Origin: CAYRGC01 sp964423795 | Lineage (GTDB): Bacteria; Patescibacteriota; Gracilibacteria; Peribacterales; Peribacteraceae | Assembly: GCA_964423795.1 (NCBI GenBank) | Contig: CAYRGC010000008.1 | Location: 1-57,465 of the forward strand | DNA: 57,465 bases | Direction of reading: 5' to 3' | Shown: positions 6,932-14,609 of the stretch, piece after piece | Layout: each line of letters starts with the position of its first letter | How positions within the stretch are numbered: position 1 is the first letter of the stretch | Made by a program: the position numbers and the translations under genes | The notes under the pieces: model-generated | Told to the model about the DNA's origin: nothing | Database searches by the model: none | The model's input: the letters and a program-made list of their open reading frames with translations, nothing else

Positions 6932-7930
6932 ATGAATCCTTTGCCCGAAGAACGCCCTGTATCCTATGATCTGACGCGACGACGGCTCCTTGCGGTGGGC
7001 CTAACGGCAGCTGTCTACGGCATATTCCACAGACAAATACATGACTTATTCCTCCCGACGACGCAAAAACTCGTCAGACACCTGCGTACGCTCGACATAC
7101 CCAGCGCGGAAAGAGTCGAAGTGGTGATTGACGATCCCGACGCCACGCACGTGCTTGTACATATCCTGCAATTGCACATAGGCATCACGGGAGACCGGGG
7201 TCGACGGGACACGGTGCAATGCCAACAGGAGATCGCGACGATTCTCGGGAATCTGATGGATGACCCCGTTCTTCGCCTGAATCACGTCTACATGGAAGGC
7301 CTACTGGACCAGGAAACGCCGGAGCATTTCATCGAGTCGCTGATGCCGATGCCTGGCAACCCTGCGGAAGACAAACAATTGCTGCGTCTGCTGGAGTCAC
7401 AACTTGGGGATCTGCGCAGATCTCTGGAGAAACTTCCACTGACGGCGGAGGAGCGTTCGGAATTCATGCGCCAGAAAGCCAATTTGGAACAATCGTCCAA
7501 GGAGACGCGTCACCGCCTCACTCAGGACTATCGCGCTCTTCATCAAGCCCAAAGGCAACAGACGCGTGCAGATATACTCCGCCTGAATGCGGTACTCCGG
7601 CTCCACCAAGAGCGCGGACTCGCCGTTCTCCCGGCCGACCGACGCGAGCTTGTGGAGGCGGCTGGACGTGCACTCGGAAAGATCGGCCTTGAGCAGAATC
7701 CGGCACTGCACCATCGGATCTTTGACGACAGGGAGGATGCGCTGATCGAAAAAATCAAGCTGGACCCGAATCCCGTCTGCGTCACGGTGTTCGGATCGTC
7801 GCATGAATGGAAAGACAATCTCGAAGGAAAAGGGAAGCGAGTGTCACTGGTGGAAATCAGCCCCTTGACCGTTGCCAAGCGCATACGCGCGGAAGGCAGG
7901 AGCATCGACTTGCCCAGCGCGAGACACTGA
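6932..7930 (+). CDS. Secreted or membrane-anchored protein, unknown function
   Basis: A 332-residue protein with an N-terminal signal or anchor: two arginines (TRRRLLAVGLTAAVYGIF, residues 15-32) before a hydrophobic stretch, which resembles a Tat-type signal although no cleavage site is clear. The body has VLVHILQLHIG, a conserved-looking VYMEGLL, a long charged central helix (about residues 150-215) and a late strand with VTVFGSSHEW. The paired EG and GSSH motifs recall TraB/ChaN-like folds, but that is only a resemblance. Its own promoter stands directly before the ATG. Confidence 0.6.
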   Translation: MNPLPEERPVSYDLTRRRLLAVGLTAAVYGIFHRQIHDLFLPTTQKLVRHLRTLDIPSAERVEVVIDDPDATHVLVHILQLHIGITGDRGRRDTVQCQQEIATILGNLMDDPVLRLNHVYMEGLLDQETPEHFIESLMPMPGNPAEDKQLLRLLESQLGDLRRSLEKLPLTAEERSEFMRQKANLEQSSKETRHRLTQDYRALHQAQRQQTRADILRLNAVLRLHQERGLAVLPADRRELVEAAGRALGKIGLEQNPALHHRIFDDREDALIEKIKLDPNPVCVTVFGSSHEWKDNLEGKGKRVSLVEISPLTVAKRIRAEGRSIDLPSARH

Positions 7931-7984
7931 TCGCCCGACCGGCCGCGTCGTGGCGCATTCGCAGATCAGTTCACCCTTCGTCTT

Positions 7985-8000
7985 GTCCGCTGCGGCGGAC
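7985..8000. repeat. Hairpin GTCCGC/GCGGAC within a CTTCG...CTCAGG-like repeat
   Basis: A perfect 6-bp stem with loop TGCG, between CCTTCGTCTTG and CTCGCTCAGGG, in the gap downstream of both 6932-7930 and sufB. A hairpin with the same stem and loop CGAA occurs at 34751-34766. It may serve both converging genes as a terminator, although it has no T-run. Confidence 0.4.
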
Positions 8001-8024
8001 TCGCTCAGGGTACACTCCTGCATT

Positions 8025-9425
8025 TCAACCAACTGATCCTTCCATTTCCAGTTCAATAAGCCGATTCATCTCAACTGCATATTCAAGGGGCAGCTGACGG
8101 ACAATGGGCTCAATAAAGCCATTCACAATCATTGCTCGGGCCTCGTCTTCCGCGATGCCGCGGGTTTGGAGATAGAACATGTCCTCCTCGGAGAGCTTCC
8201 CCACCGTCGCCTCGTGGGCGATCGTCACGTCGTTGTTGCGGATCTGGATATCGGGAATCGTATCGGTGCGGCTGATCTCGTCCAACAGGAGCGCGTCGCA
8301 CTCCACGTTGGCGGTGCAGTCGTGCGCGCGGGGAGCGACGTAGAGCTTGCCGCGGTAGATCGCGGCTCCCCCCTCCTTGCTGATCGACTTGCTGATGACC
8401 TTGCTCGAGGTGTGCGGCGCCATGTGGAACACCTTCGCGCCCGTGTCCTGCCACTGCTTCTTGTTCGCGAAGGCGATGGCCATGTGGTCGCACCGCGCCC
8501 CTTCCCCCACGAGCATCGAGCACGGATAGAGCATCGTGACGCCGGAGCCCATGTTGCCGCCGATCCACTCCATCGTACCGTCCTTCTCCACGATCGCGCG
8601 CTTGGTGTTGAGGTTGTAGGTGTCGCGGCTCCAGTTCTCCACGGACGAGTAGCGCGCCTTGGCGCCCCGCTTCACGAAGACCTCGACCAAGCCCGCATGG
8701 AGACCCTGCGAGCCGTACTTCGGCGCCGAGCAGCCCTCGATGTAGTGCACCTGCGCCTCCTCCTCCACGATGATGAGCGTGTGCTCGAACTGGCCCATGT
8801 TCCGCGCGTTCATGCGGAAGTAGGCCTGCAGGGGGTCGCGCACGCTGACGCCCTTGGGGACGTAGAGGAACGTGCCGCCGCTCCAGACGGCGCCGTGGAG
8901 CGCGGCGAACTTGTGGTCGCTCGCGGGCACGCACTTCATGAAGTGCTCGCGCACGAGGTCGGGGTACTGGCGCACCGCGTCGTCCATGTCAAGGAAGATC
9001 ACGCCTTGCGCCTCCCACTCCTTCTTGAGCGAGTGGTACACCACCTCGGATTCGTACTGCGCGCCGACGCCGGCAAGCACCTTCCGTTCGGCTTCGGGGA
9101 TGCCGAGGCGGTCATAGACCTTGCGGATCTCCTCGGGCACCTCGCCCCAGTTATCCGTGTTCTGCGTTCCCGGGCGGGCGTAGTAGATGATGTTCTCGAG
9201 ATCTAATTTGGAAAGATCCGCGCCCCATGTGGGCATCGGCTTCTCGCGGAAGATGCGCAGACTCTCCAAGCGATGCTCGAGCATCCACGCGGGCTCGTTC
9301 TTATCCGCGCTGATCTGCCGCACGAGTTCCTCATCCACGCCACGCTTGGCCTTGTCCGCGTACGGCGCGGGATTCGCGGCGTCGAAGACGTCGCGGTTCA
9401 GGCCGGCGAAGATGGGCTGGGACAT
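8025..9425 (-). CDS. sufB: SufB, FeS cluster scaffold
   Basis: SufB is the scaffold subunit on which SufBCD assembles iron-sulfur clusters. At 466 residues it is the usual length. It shows the family core: VPKGVSVRDPLQAYFRMN, VHYIEGCSAPKYG, MEWIGGNMGSGVTMLYP, and the end ELEMEGSVG. Cys376 in NVECDALLL matches the cysteine needed for cluster assembly in E. coli SufB, and His404 lies in TIAHEATVGKLSEEDM. TATACT ends six bases before the ATG, so the transcript is probably leaderless. No suf gene is adjacent. Confidence 0.97.
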   Translation of the reverse strand: MSQPIFAGLNRDVFDAANPAPYADKAKRGVDEELVRQISADKNEPAWMLEHRLESLRIFREKPMPTWGADLSKLDLENIIYYARPGTQNTDNWGEVPEEIRKVYDRLGIPEAERKVLAGVGAQYESEVVYHSLKKEWEAQGVIFLDMDDAVRQYPDLVREHFMKCVPASDHKFAALHGAVWSGGTFLYVPKGVSVRDPLQAYFRMNARNMGQFEHTLIIVEEEAQVHYIEGCSAPKYGSQGLHAGLVEVFVKRGAKARYSSVENWSRDTYNLNTKRAIVEKDGTMEWIGGNMGSGVTMLYPCSMLVGEGARCDHMAIAFANKKQWQDTGAKVFHMAPHTSSKVISKSISKEGGAAIYRGKLYVAPRAHDCTANVECDALLLDEISRTDTIPDIQIRNNDVTIAHEATVGKLSEEDMFYLQTRGIAEDEARAMIVNGFIEPIVRQLPLEYAVEMNRLIELEMEGSVG

Positions 9426-9431
9426 AGGGAA

Positions 9432-9437
9432 AGTATA
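9432..9437 (-). promoter_or_regulatory. -10 element TATACT of sufB
   Basis: On the minus strand TATACT ends 6 bases before the sufB ATG. The core AGTATACT is palindromic, so it could also serve the divergent gene at 9480. Confidence 0.6.
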
Positions 9438-9479
9438 CTTCAGATTGACGATTCACCGTCACTGAAGCAAAGTTTTTTC

Positions 9480-10085
9480 ATGAATGGAATTCAGGTCTTA
9501 TCAGGACATCTGACAGATCCTGCCGCGAGTTGGGCAAATTTTTGGGCTGGTTTCTTGGAATTCCTTAAAATTATTGTTTGGCCTCTAACAATTACCTGCA
9601 TCTTTTTATTTTTTAGACAGGTCTTTGCTTATTTTCTTCTATCAATGAAGAAAATTAATATTTTTGGTGCTGGAATTGAATGGGTAAAGGACCCCATGCA
9701 AGTTGTTGAAGAAATGGCCAAGCAAATGGATATCGATCGACAAGAGAAACAGCGACAGCAGGATGAAATCAAAAGCGTACAGGCCGAGGCGGAAACTTTG
9801 AGGGGAAAAGTCCAAGAGCAAACTGCAGAAGCTAAGTCGTGGGAGGCACTTATTGATAGAACTATCAAAATTTTAGAAGAGACAAATAGGCAAAAGAGTG
9901 AAATCGAAAAAGAAAATGCAGAGCTAAAATCAAGCACTGAAAAACAATTAGAAAAAGCTCGGGAAGAGGGCGTTAACAAAGGAATGGATATTATGTTTGA
10001 ATATATTGAAAAAACTTATGATTTAAAAAAGAAGATTAATAATGACCAAGAAAAAAGAGGAGCGACACAAGCTGTGTCACCCTGA
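9480..10085 (+). CDS. Membrane-anchored coiled-coil protein, AT-rich gene
   Basis: A 201-residue protein with one or two membrane segments near residues 20-57 (FLKIIVWPLTITCIFLFFRQ and on), then a long charged coiled coil rich in Glu, Lys and Gln (about residues 80-185). No family recognised. Base use is clearly unlike the neighbours: AT-rich third positions (AAA, ATT, GAA, TTT codons) against a GC-rich background, suggesting recent acquisition. The ATG at 9480 is preferred because the frame upstream runs antisense through sufB. It is divergent from sufB and ends in the inverted repeat at 10077-10243. Confidence 0.65.
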   Translation: MNGIQVLSGHLTDPAASWANFWAGFLEFLKIIVWPLTITCIFLFFRQVFAYFLLSMKKINIFGAGIEWVKDPMQVVEEMAKQMDIDRQEKQRQQDEIKSVQAEAETLRGKVQEQTAEAKSWEALIDRTIKILEETNRQKSEIEKENAELKSSTEKQLEKAREEGVNKGMDIMFEYIEKTYDLKKKINNDQEKRGATQAVSP

Positions 10086-10243
10086 GGCGCGAGCCATTGT
10101 GTCGTGGTTCGCCCTTCGATACGGCCCCTTTGTGCACCGCTGTGCCATGGTTCGTCTACGCTCACCATGACACAGCTAATGTCATGCAGCTGCGTTTTCT
10201 TGTGTCATCCCGAGCGTAGACGAGGGACGACACAAGAAAACTT
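10077..10243. repeat. Inverted-repeat element, GTGTCGT-type units
   Basis: The gap between the converging genes 9480-10085 and 10205-10579 holds several copies of GTGTCRT / GACACA words. It ends in a perfect 12-bp inverted repeat: TTTTCTTGTGTC at 10195-10206 and its complement at 10229-10240, with a 22-base loop. It overlaps the last codons of the GIY-YIG gene. It resembles the tandem-arm elements elsewhere in the window but is less regular. Confidence 0.6.
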
Positions 10244-10579
10244 TTTATGAAAAGCCTTCCGACAAACATTCACCGCATTTCGATACAACGAATTGTTCCC
10301 GCAGGTCGCCAGAGCATGGAGCGCTCCCTCGTCCCCTCGGATCAACGCCTCCTTCTTCGCACGGGTCCACCGCTTGATCTTCCGCTCCCAGGAGATCGCC
10401 TCGAACACGTCGGAGAAGTGAGCGTCGTAGACGAGGCTCACCGGACGGCGCGTGGCGGTGTAGGCGCCCCCGAAGACGCCCTCGGCGTGCTGACGCAGCC
10501 GGTTCCGCAGATCGCCGGTGAGCCCGACGTAGAGGCTCCCGTCCGCGCAACGGAGAATGTACACGGCGTAGTCGCCCAT
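10205..10579 (-). CDS. GIY-YIG domain protein (UPF0213-like)
   Basis: The protein begins MGDYAVYILRCADGSLYVGLTGDL, the signature of small GIY-YIG endonuclease-domain proteins; the second motif is Y..G. Further on are RRPVSLVYDAHF and AISWERKIKRWTRAKKEALI, typical of the family's end. Members are predicted nucleases of unclear cellular role. The length of about 124 is longer than the usual 80-100 because the last dozen residues are read from the inverted repeat at 10195-10240. I chose the ATG at 10579; the longer frame to 10735 overlaps the divergent methyltransferase. Confidence 0.85.
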   Translation of the reverse strand: MGDYAVYILRCADGSLYVGLTGDLRNRLRQHAEGVFGGAYTATRRPVSLVYDAHFSDVFEAISWERKIKRWTRAKKEALIRGDEGALHALATCGNNSLYRNAVNVCRKAFHKKFSCVVPRLRSG

Positions 10580-10699
10580 GCGCCGATCATCCGCGGCACG
10601 CCGCCGAAAGGAGAGGGCGAAGAACGGGGAAAAAGACGACGTGGCCCGTTGGGCGTAGCCGGCAGCCGAAACGGACGTTCCTCCCGGCGGAAGAACCCG

Positions 10700-10705
10700 T
10701 ATACT
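10700..10705 (+). promoter_or_regulatory. -10 element TATACT, leaderless GTG start
   Basis: TATACT ends 8 bases before the GTG at 10714. Confidence 0.55.
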
Positions 10706-10713
10706 GCACGGCT

Positions 10714-11430
10714 GTGTCGTTTTCGACGGAATCACCGAACGGCCGGCACGAACCGTTGCCGCAACGCCCGGCGGGAGCGCGCCATGCGCCGGGAACGCTC
10801 ACGGGATGGGAGACGCTCGTGGAGCAGTGCCTGCACGTGAGGACGTTCGCCGCCGAACTCGCGAGGATGAACATCCAATCCGGAGCCATCGCGACGACGT
10901 GCGACCAGGTGATCAAGCGCATCCTGCGCCTCATGCCCGACGGGATCGAGCGCTACGTCGACGTGGGATGCGGCACGGGGCCGTTCGAGCGGGGGTTGAT
11001 CCGCAGCGGCAAGCTGGCGGCGGACGGCAAAGTGATCGCCGTCGAGCCCAACCCGTCGTTCGCGCGATTCACGGCGAGGACGGTGCGCGACGACCGCGTG
11101 CAGGTGTACCAGGCGTACGGACAGGATCTCCCCGAGATCACGGAACGGGTCTTCGGTCCGGGAAAAAAGGCGCAAGTGGCCACCGTCACGACGCCGATGA
11201 GCAAATGGACGGAGGAGAAACAGGTCGAGTTGTTCCGCGCCATCGACGACTCGACGGAAGAGGGCGGCCTCGTCGTGCTCGCGATCTTCAACAGGATCCG
11301 CGGCATCTTCGAGACCGTCTTCCATCAGAAGCCGACGGTGACCGAAATCAAAGGCCAGCGGCTCCCGCCCTGGCCGTACGTGGTGCAAAGCGTGCGAAAA
11401 GGTACGCAGCAAGCGACGAGCCTGGCATAG
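10714..11430 (+). CDS. Class I SAM-dependent methyltransferase
   Basis: The SAM-binding motif YVDVGCGTGPFERGL (about residues 81-95) is followed by the acidic second strand KVIAVEPNP, the normal order of a class I methyltransferase. The substrate is unknown. The protein has 238 residues; the first 30 are polar and probably disordered, so translation could begin later, but TATACT stands eight bases before the GTG at 10714. It is divergent from the GIY-YIG gene and 26 bases ahead of 11457. Confidence 0.8.
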   Translation: MSFSTESPNGRHEPLPQRPAGARHAPGTLTGWETLVEQCLHVRTFAAELARMNIQSGAIATTCDQVIKRILRLMPDGIERYVDVGCGTGPFERGLIRSGKLAADGKVIAVEPNPSFARFTARTVRDDRVQVYQAYGQDLPEITERVFGPGKKAQVATVTTPMSKWTEEKQVELFRAIDDSTEEGGLVVLAIFNRIRGIFETVFHQKPTVTEIKGQRLPPWPYVVQSVRKGTQQATSLA

Positions 11431-11456
11431 TCGTACCCGTCATCCGTCTCCCCCGT

Positions 11457-11750
11457 ATGGCCTCCTCTCCGTCCCTCCTCCAGCGTTTCTTCCGTGCGTT
11501 TCGCCTCTACCGCGCGGCGAGCAAGCATCCCGACACTCCCGCGATCGCGAGGATCCTGCCGTGGCTCTCGCTGCTCTATATCCTCTGGCCGATCGACGTG
11601 ATCCCGGACTTCTTTCCGCTCCTCGGCCAATTGGACGACATCGCCGTGATCCCCCTGCTCATCTGGCTGGCGCTCCGGCTGGTGCCGAAGGACGTGCGCG
11701 AACGGGCCGAGAAGGAGATCATCGACGTCGAAGCCCGCCCGTCAAAGTGA
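11457..11750 (+). CDS. DUF1232 (YkvA-like) small membrane protein
   Basis: A 97-residue protein. The core ILPWLSLLYILWPIDVIPDF with the following FPLLGQLDDIAVIPLLI matches DUF1232 (YkvA), small membrane proteins of unknown function with the typical P-x-D-x-I-P-D motif. A basic N-terminus precedes the first span, and a second hydrophobic stretch follows. It overlaps no neighbour and lies just before the antiporter gene. Confidence 0.85.
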   Translation: MASSPSLLQRFFRAFRLYRAASKHPDTPAIARILPWLSLLYILWPIDVIPDFFPLLGQLDDIAVIPLLIWLALRLVPKDVRERAEKEIIDVEARPSK

Positions 11751-11766
11751 ACGCAAGAACCATTGA

Positions 11767-13605
11767 ATGTTCCGGACAAAAGCGCTAGGAATGGGAAAAT
11801 TCCCCTCCCTCGCTTTGACGACGTATCGCTTCGCCTTCAACTATCTCCTCATCGCGGGACTGCTTTTCTTCAGCTGGCTGGTCTCGCTCGGGACACCGGT
11901 ACTCATCACGGAGACGTTTCCTCATCTCGCGGAGCAGGCGACGATCCTGCTCGTGTTCTTCGAGGCAGTGATGGTACTCATCTTCGGCTTCCTCGCGTAC
12001 GAACTGGCGAAACCGACGGTGATTCCGTCCTTCGTGCTGGCGGTCTTCATCGGCATGTTGGAACGCGCGCCACTGTCCGCTCTCGTCGGGGACAGCAGGG
12101 TGCTATCCGTGCTCACGACCCTCGGTGCGGCACTGATCCTGTTCGGAGGCGGCCTTGAAACGCCGTTCACGCGCTTCAAGAAACTCATAGGCCCCATCCT
12201 CTCCCTCGCGTTCATCGCCACGATCGCCACCGCGATCCTCTTCTCGATATCGCTCTCAACCGTCGATCCCTGGTTCGGACTCGGGCTTCCCATGGGAGCC
12301 GTGATACTGCTCGGCAGCGCCCTCGCGTCCACCGATCCTGCCGCCATCATCCCGAGCCTCAAGAGCCTCGCATTCAAGAACCCCCGCGCCCGCGATCTCG
12401 CCGTGAGCGAGAGCGCCATCAACGACGTGGTGGGCGCCGTGCTCACGACGGTCTTTCTCGGACTGGTGCTCGGCACGGGCCACTCGCCGGGCGAATCCGG
12501 CGCGAACGTGACGCTCGCCGGCATGTACGGAAGCCTGCTTTCCGCCCACACGGGCATCGAGATCTTGAAGGAACTCATCGTGGGATGCGTCGTGGGAGCA
12601 CTGGGTTTCGGCGTGCTGCATTTCTGGAGCAAGTGGAAAGCGAGGACCGGGCTCTCGAGCGATGCAGATTCGGCCCTTTTCCTCGCAGTGCCCCTCGCGT
12701 GTTACGTGCTCGCGGTCACGCTCGGCGGCAGCGGCTTCCTCGCGGTCTTCGTTGCGGGCCTGCTCTTCAACCTCGAGGAACACATCCAGCACGTCGAGCA
12801 CTATTTCAATCACACCATCGAAGGTTTCATGAAGCCGCTCATCTTCATGCTCCTCGGCGCCGCCGTGGATCCGACGTCGCTTCTCTCCGTGGCCGGCCCC
12901 GGCATCGCGCTCGGGCTGCTCTTCATGTTCGTTATCCGCCCGATCGCGGTATTCCTCTCCCTCTCGCCGTTCACGATCAGCACGAAGGGGCTCTCCTGCC
13001 GCGAACTGCTCTTCCTTTCATTCGTGCGGGAAACGGGCGTGATCCCCGCGGTGCTGCTCATGGGGCTGCGGGTGTCGGGTCTCCCCGGCGCCGACACCGC
13101 CGTCGCGCTCGGCCTGTGGGTGATCCTCCTCACGCTCATCGTCCAACCCCCGTTTACGCCTCTTGTGGCCAAGTTCCTCGGGATCGCCACGGACATGCCC
13201 CCCTTCCCCGTGAACACGCATCAGCGCGGCCCCACGGCGGTACTGTGCTCGCGCGGATGGTCGTTCCTTGACCGTCTCCGCTCGGTGACGGATTGGGCCG
13301 TCGGGCACGGCGTGAAGTCCGTGACGCTCCTGCACTGTCCCGAAAGCCGGTACTCCGAGCGGTTCAAGGAGGACGTGGAAACACAGGCAAACGCACTCTT
13401 CGGCGCGATCAATGCGGCGCTGGAGAGCGAGGGGAAGAAGCCTCTCGACTTCACCCTCGTGATCCGCCCGGGCTTCCTCCAGGACAACATCGAATCCTTC
13501 CTCTCGGGCCATGAGACGTCCATCGTGTTCGTGGGATCGAAGATGTTGGACTACCGTTTGGAGGACGTGAAACGGCTTCGAGTGCCGTTCATCTTCATCC
13601 CCTGA
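11767..13605 (+). CDS. CPA1-type cation:proton antiporter with C-terminal cytosolic domain
   Basis: A 612-residue protein with about 12 membrane segments up to residue 470. The key motifs of the NhaP/CPA1 exchangers are present: STDPAAIIPSL with Asp190 and ESAINDVVGAV with Asp220. It should exchange Na+ or K+ for H+ across the membrane. The C-terminal 130 residues (from about 480, PTAVLCSRGWSF) form a soluble alpha/beta domain with VTLLHCPE and IVFVGSKMLDY, whose counterpart appears at the end of the permease 14610-16394. The start may be the ATG at 11767 or at 11791. The 3' end overlaps the converging K+ channel gene by 11 bases. Confidence 0.88.
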   Translation: MFRTKALGMGKFPSLALTTYRFAFNYLLIAGLLFFSWLVSLGTPVLITETFPHLAEQATILLVFFEAVMVLIFGFLAYELAKPTVIPSFVLAVFIGMLERAPLSALVGDSRVLSVLTTLGAALILFGGGLETPFTRFKKLIGPILSLAFIATIATAILFSISLSTVDPWFGLGLPMGAVILLGSALASTDPAAIIPSLKSLAFKNPRARDLAVSESAINDVVGAVLTTVFLGLVLGTGHSPGESGANVTLAGMYGSLLSAHTGIEILKELIVGCVVGALGFGVLHFWSKWKARTGLSSDADSALFLAVPLACYVLAVTLGGSGFLAVFVAGLLFNLEEHIQHVEHYFNHTIEGFMKPLIFMLLGAAVDPTSLLSVAGPGIALGLLFMFVIRPIAVFLSLSPFTISTKGLSCRELLFLSFVRETGVIPAVLLMGLRVSGLPGADTAVALGLWVILLTLIVQPPFTPLVAKFLGIATDMPPFPVNTHQRGPTAVLCSRGWSFLDRLRSVTDWAVGHGVKSVTLLHCPESRYSERFKEDVETQANALFGAINAALESEGKKPLDFTLVIRPGFLQDNIESFLSGHETSIVFVGSKMLDYRLEDVKRLRVPFIFIP

Positions 13606-14425
13606 TCGCCCCGACGGCCTCCGTGAGCCTCCGCGACCACTCGGCGTTTTCCGGAGACACGCGGCGGTTCCATTGATTCGCGATGTCGCGAGCGAAGACA
13701 AGAAAGTCGTCGCGCTCGCGGCGGACGTCGTCATGACCGCTCCAGGACACGCCCACGGCGACGAAGGCCTCCTCCACGGAACGCAGACGGTCCACCGTGC
13801 GTTGGACGGACTCGAGCAGCAGCGCCTCCCGGCGCGCGTCGAGCGTGTACCAATCGAAGTCGGCGTAGAACTCGAGCGCGCTCTCCAGCAGCGTCTGGCA
13901 CTTCTGGTACACGATGCGCAGATTGCTCCAGGAATGCTCGCAGAGCGCCTTCTTGTCGCGGGCCTCCGCGATGATCGCGTCGCAATCGTGCCGGAGGACG
14001 AAGAAGCCCTCGCTCGTCGCGAGGAAGGCGTTCTGGAACGCGAGCTTATGGACGTTGAAAAGCGCCTTTTCCTGCTTTTCGGACACCATCTTGCTGATGA
14101 AGATCGCGAAGAGGCCGAAACCGATGAGAGCCTCCGCGGCGGCAATGCCCCGGGAAACGCCCAGCGGCGTGAGGTCGCCGTACCCGACGGTGGTGGCGGT
14201 GACCATGCTGAAGTACACGCTGTCCCCCGCCTGCATGCCCGTGCTGCCGAGCTCGGCGATGCCGCGGATGCCGTGCTGGGGAACGAAGCGGCTCAGCAGG
14301 AAGAACGACAACGCGCACGCGAGCACCATGAAGACCCAGATCGCGAAGAGATCGCGGTACGGCAGGGCCGTGAACCGCTCGAACCACCGGAGGGGAGAGA
14401 GGACGCGGATGTGTGTGTGTATCAT
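13595..14425 (-). CDS. Potassium channel, two-span pore type
   Basis: A 276-residue channel subunit. Membrane span 1 is about residues 27-47, the pore helix and selectivity filter ATTVGYGDLTP at about 77-87 (TVGYGD is the K+ signature), and span 2 about 92-112. The rest is a soluble, mostly helical domain that I do not recognise; it lacks the Rossmann motif of an RCK domain. I chose the ATG at 14425, seven bases after TATACT. It converges on the antiporter and diverges from the permease. Confidence 0.9.
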   Translation of the reverse strand: MIHTHIRVLSPLRWFERFTALPYRDLFAIWVFMVLACALSFFLLSRFVPQHGIRGIAELGSTGMQAGDSVYFSMVTATTVGYGDLTPLGVSRGIAAAEALIGFGLFAIFISKMVSEKQEKALFNVHKLAFQNAFLATSEGFFVLRHDCDAIIAEARDKKALCEHSWSNLRIVYQKCQTLLESALEFYADFDWYTLDARREALLLESVQRTVDRLRSVEEAFVAVGVSWSGHDDVRRERDDFLVFARDIANQWNRRVSPENAEWSRRLTEAVGAIRG

Positions 14426-14432
14426 TACGCAT

Positions 14433-14438
14433 AGTATA
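14433..14438 (-). promoter_or_regulatory. -10 element TATACT of the K+ channel gene
   Basis: On the minus strand TATACT ends 7 bases before the ATG at 14425. It abuts the hairpin at 14438-14457. Confidence 0.6.
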
Positions 14439-14457
14439 GCGGTTTTTACCGCTTTTT
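14438..14457 (+). terminator. Small hairpin with T-run, upstream of K+ channel
   Basis: AGCGGT, TTTT, ACCGCT and then TTTT forms a terminator-like hairpin on the plus strand. No plus gene ends here, and it touches the minus-strand -10, so it may instead be an operator or chance. A related word, AGCGGTTTTTACGC, occurs near 46463. Confidence 0.3.
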
Positions 14458-14609
14458 GGCAGTGCAATCGCTTGCCGCCAGAAATGTAAAGAATAGATGA
14501 CTTTTTAGGGCATTGAGAAACTCGAGCGCCTCTGGTACATATCCCCCACCCCCTCGCCGCGACGCGGGCGGTCTTTTCGCATACGTTCGCTTTTCTTTCT
14601 CCCCCTTCC

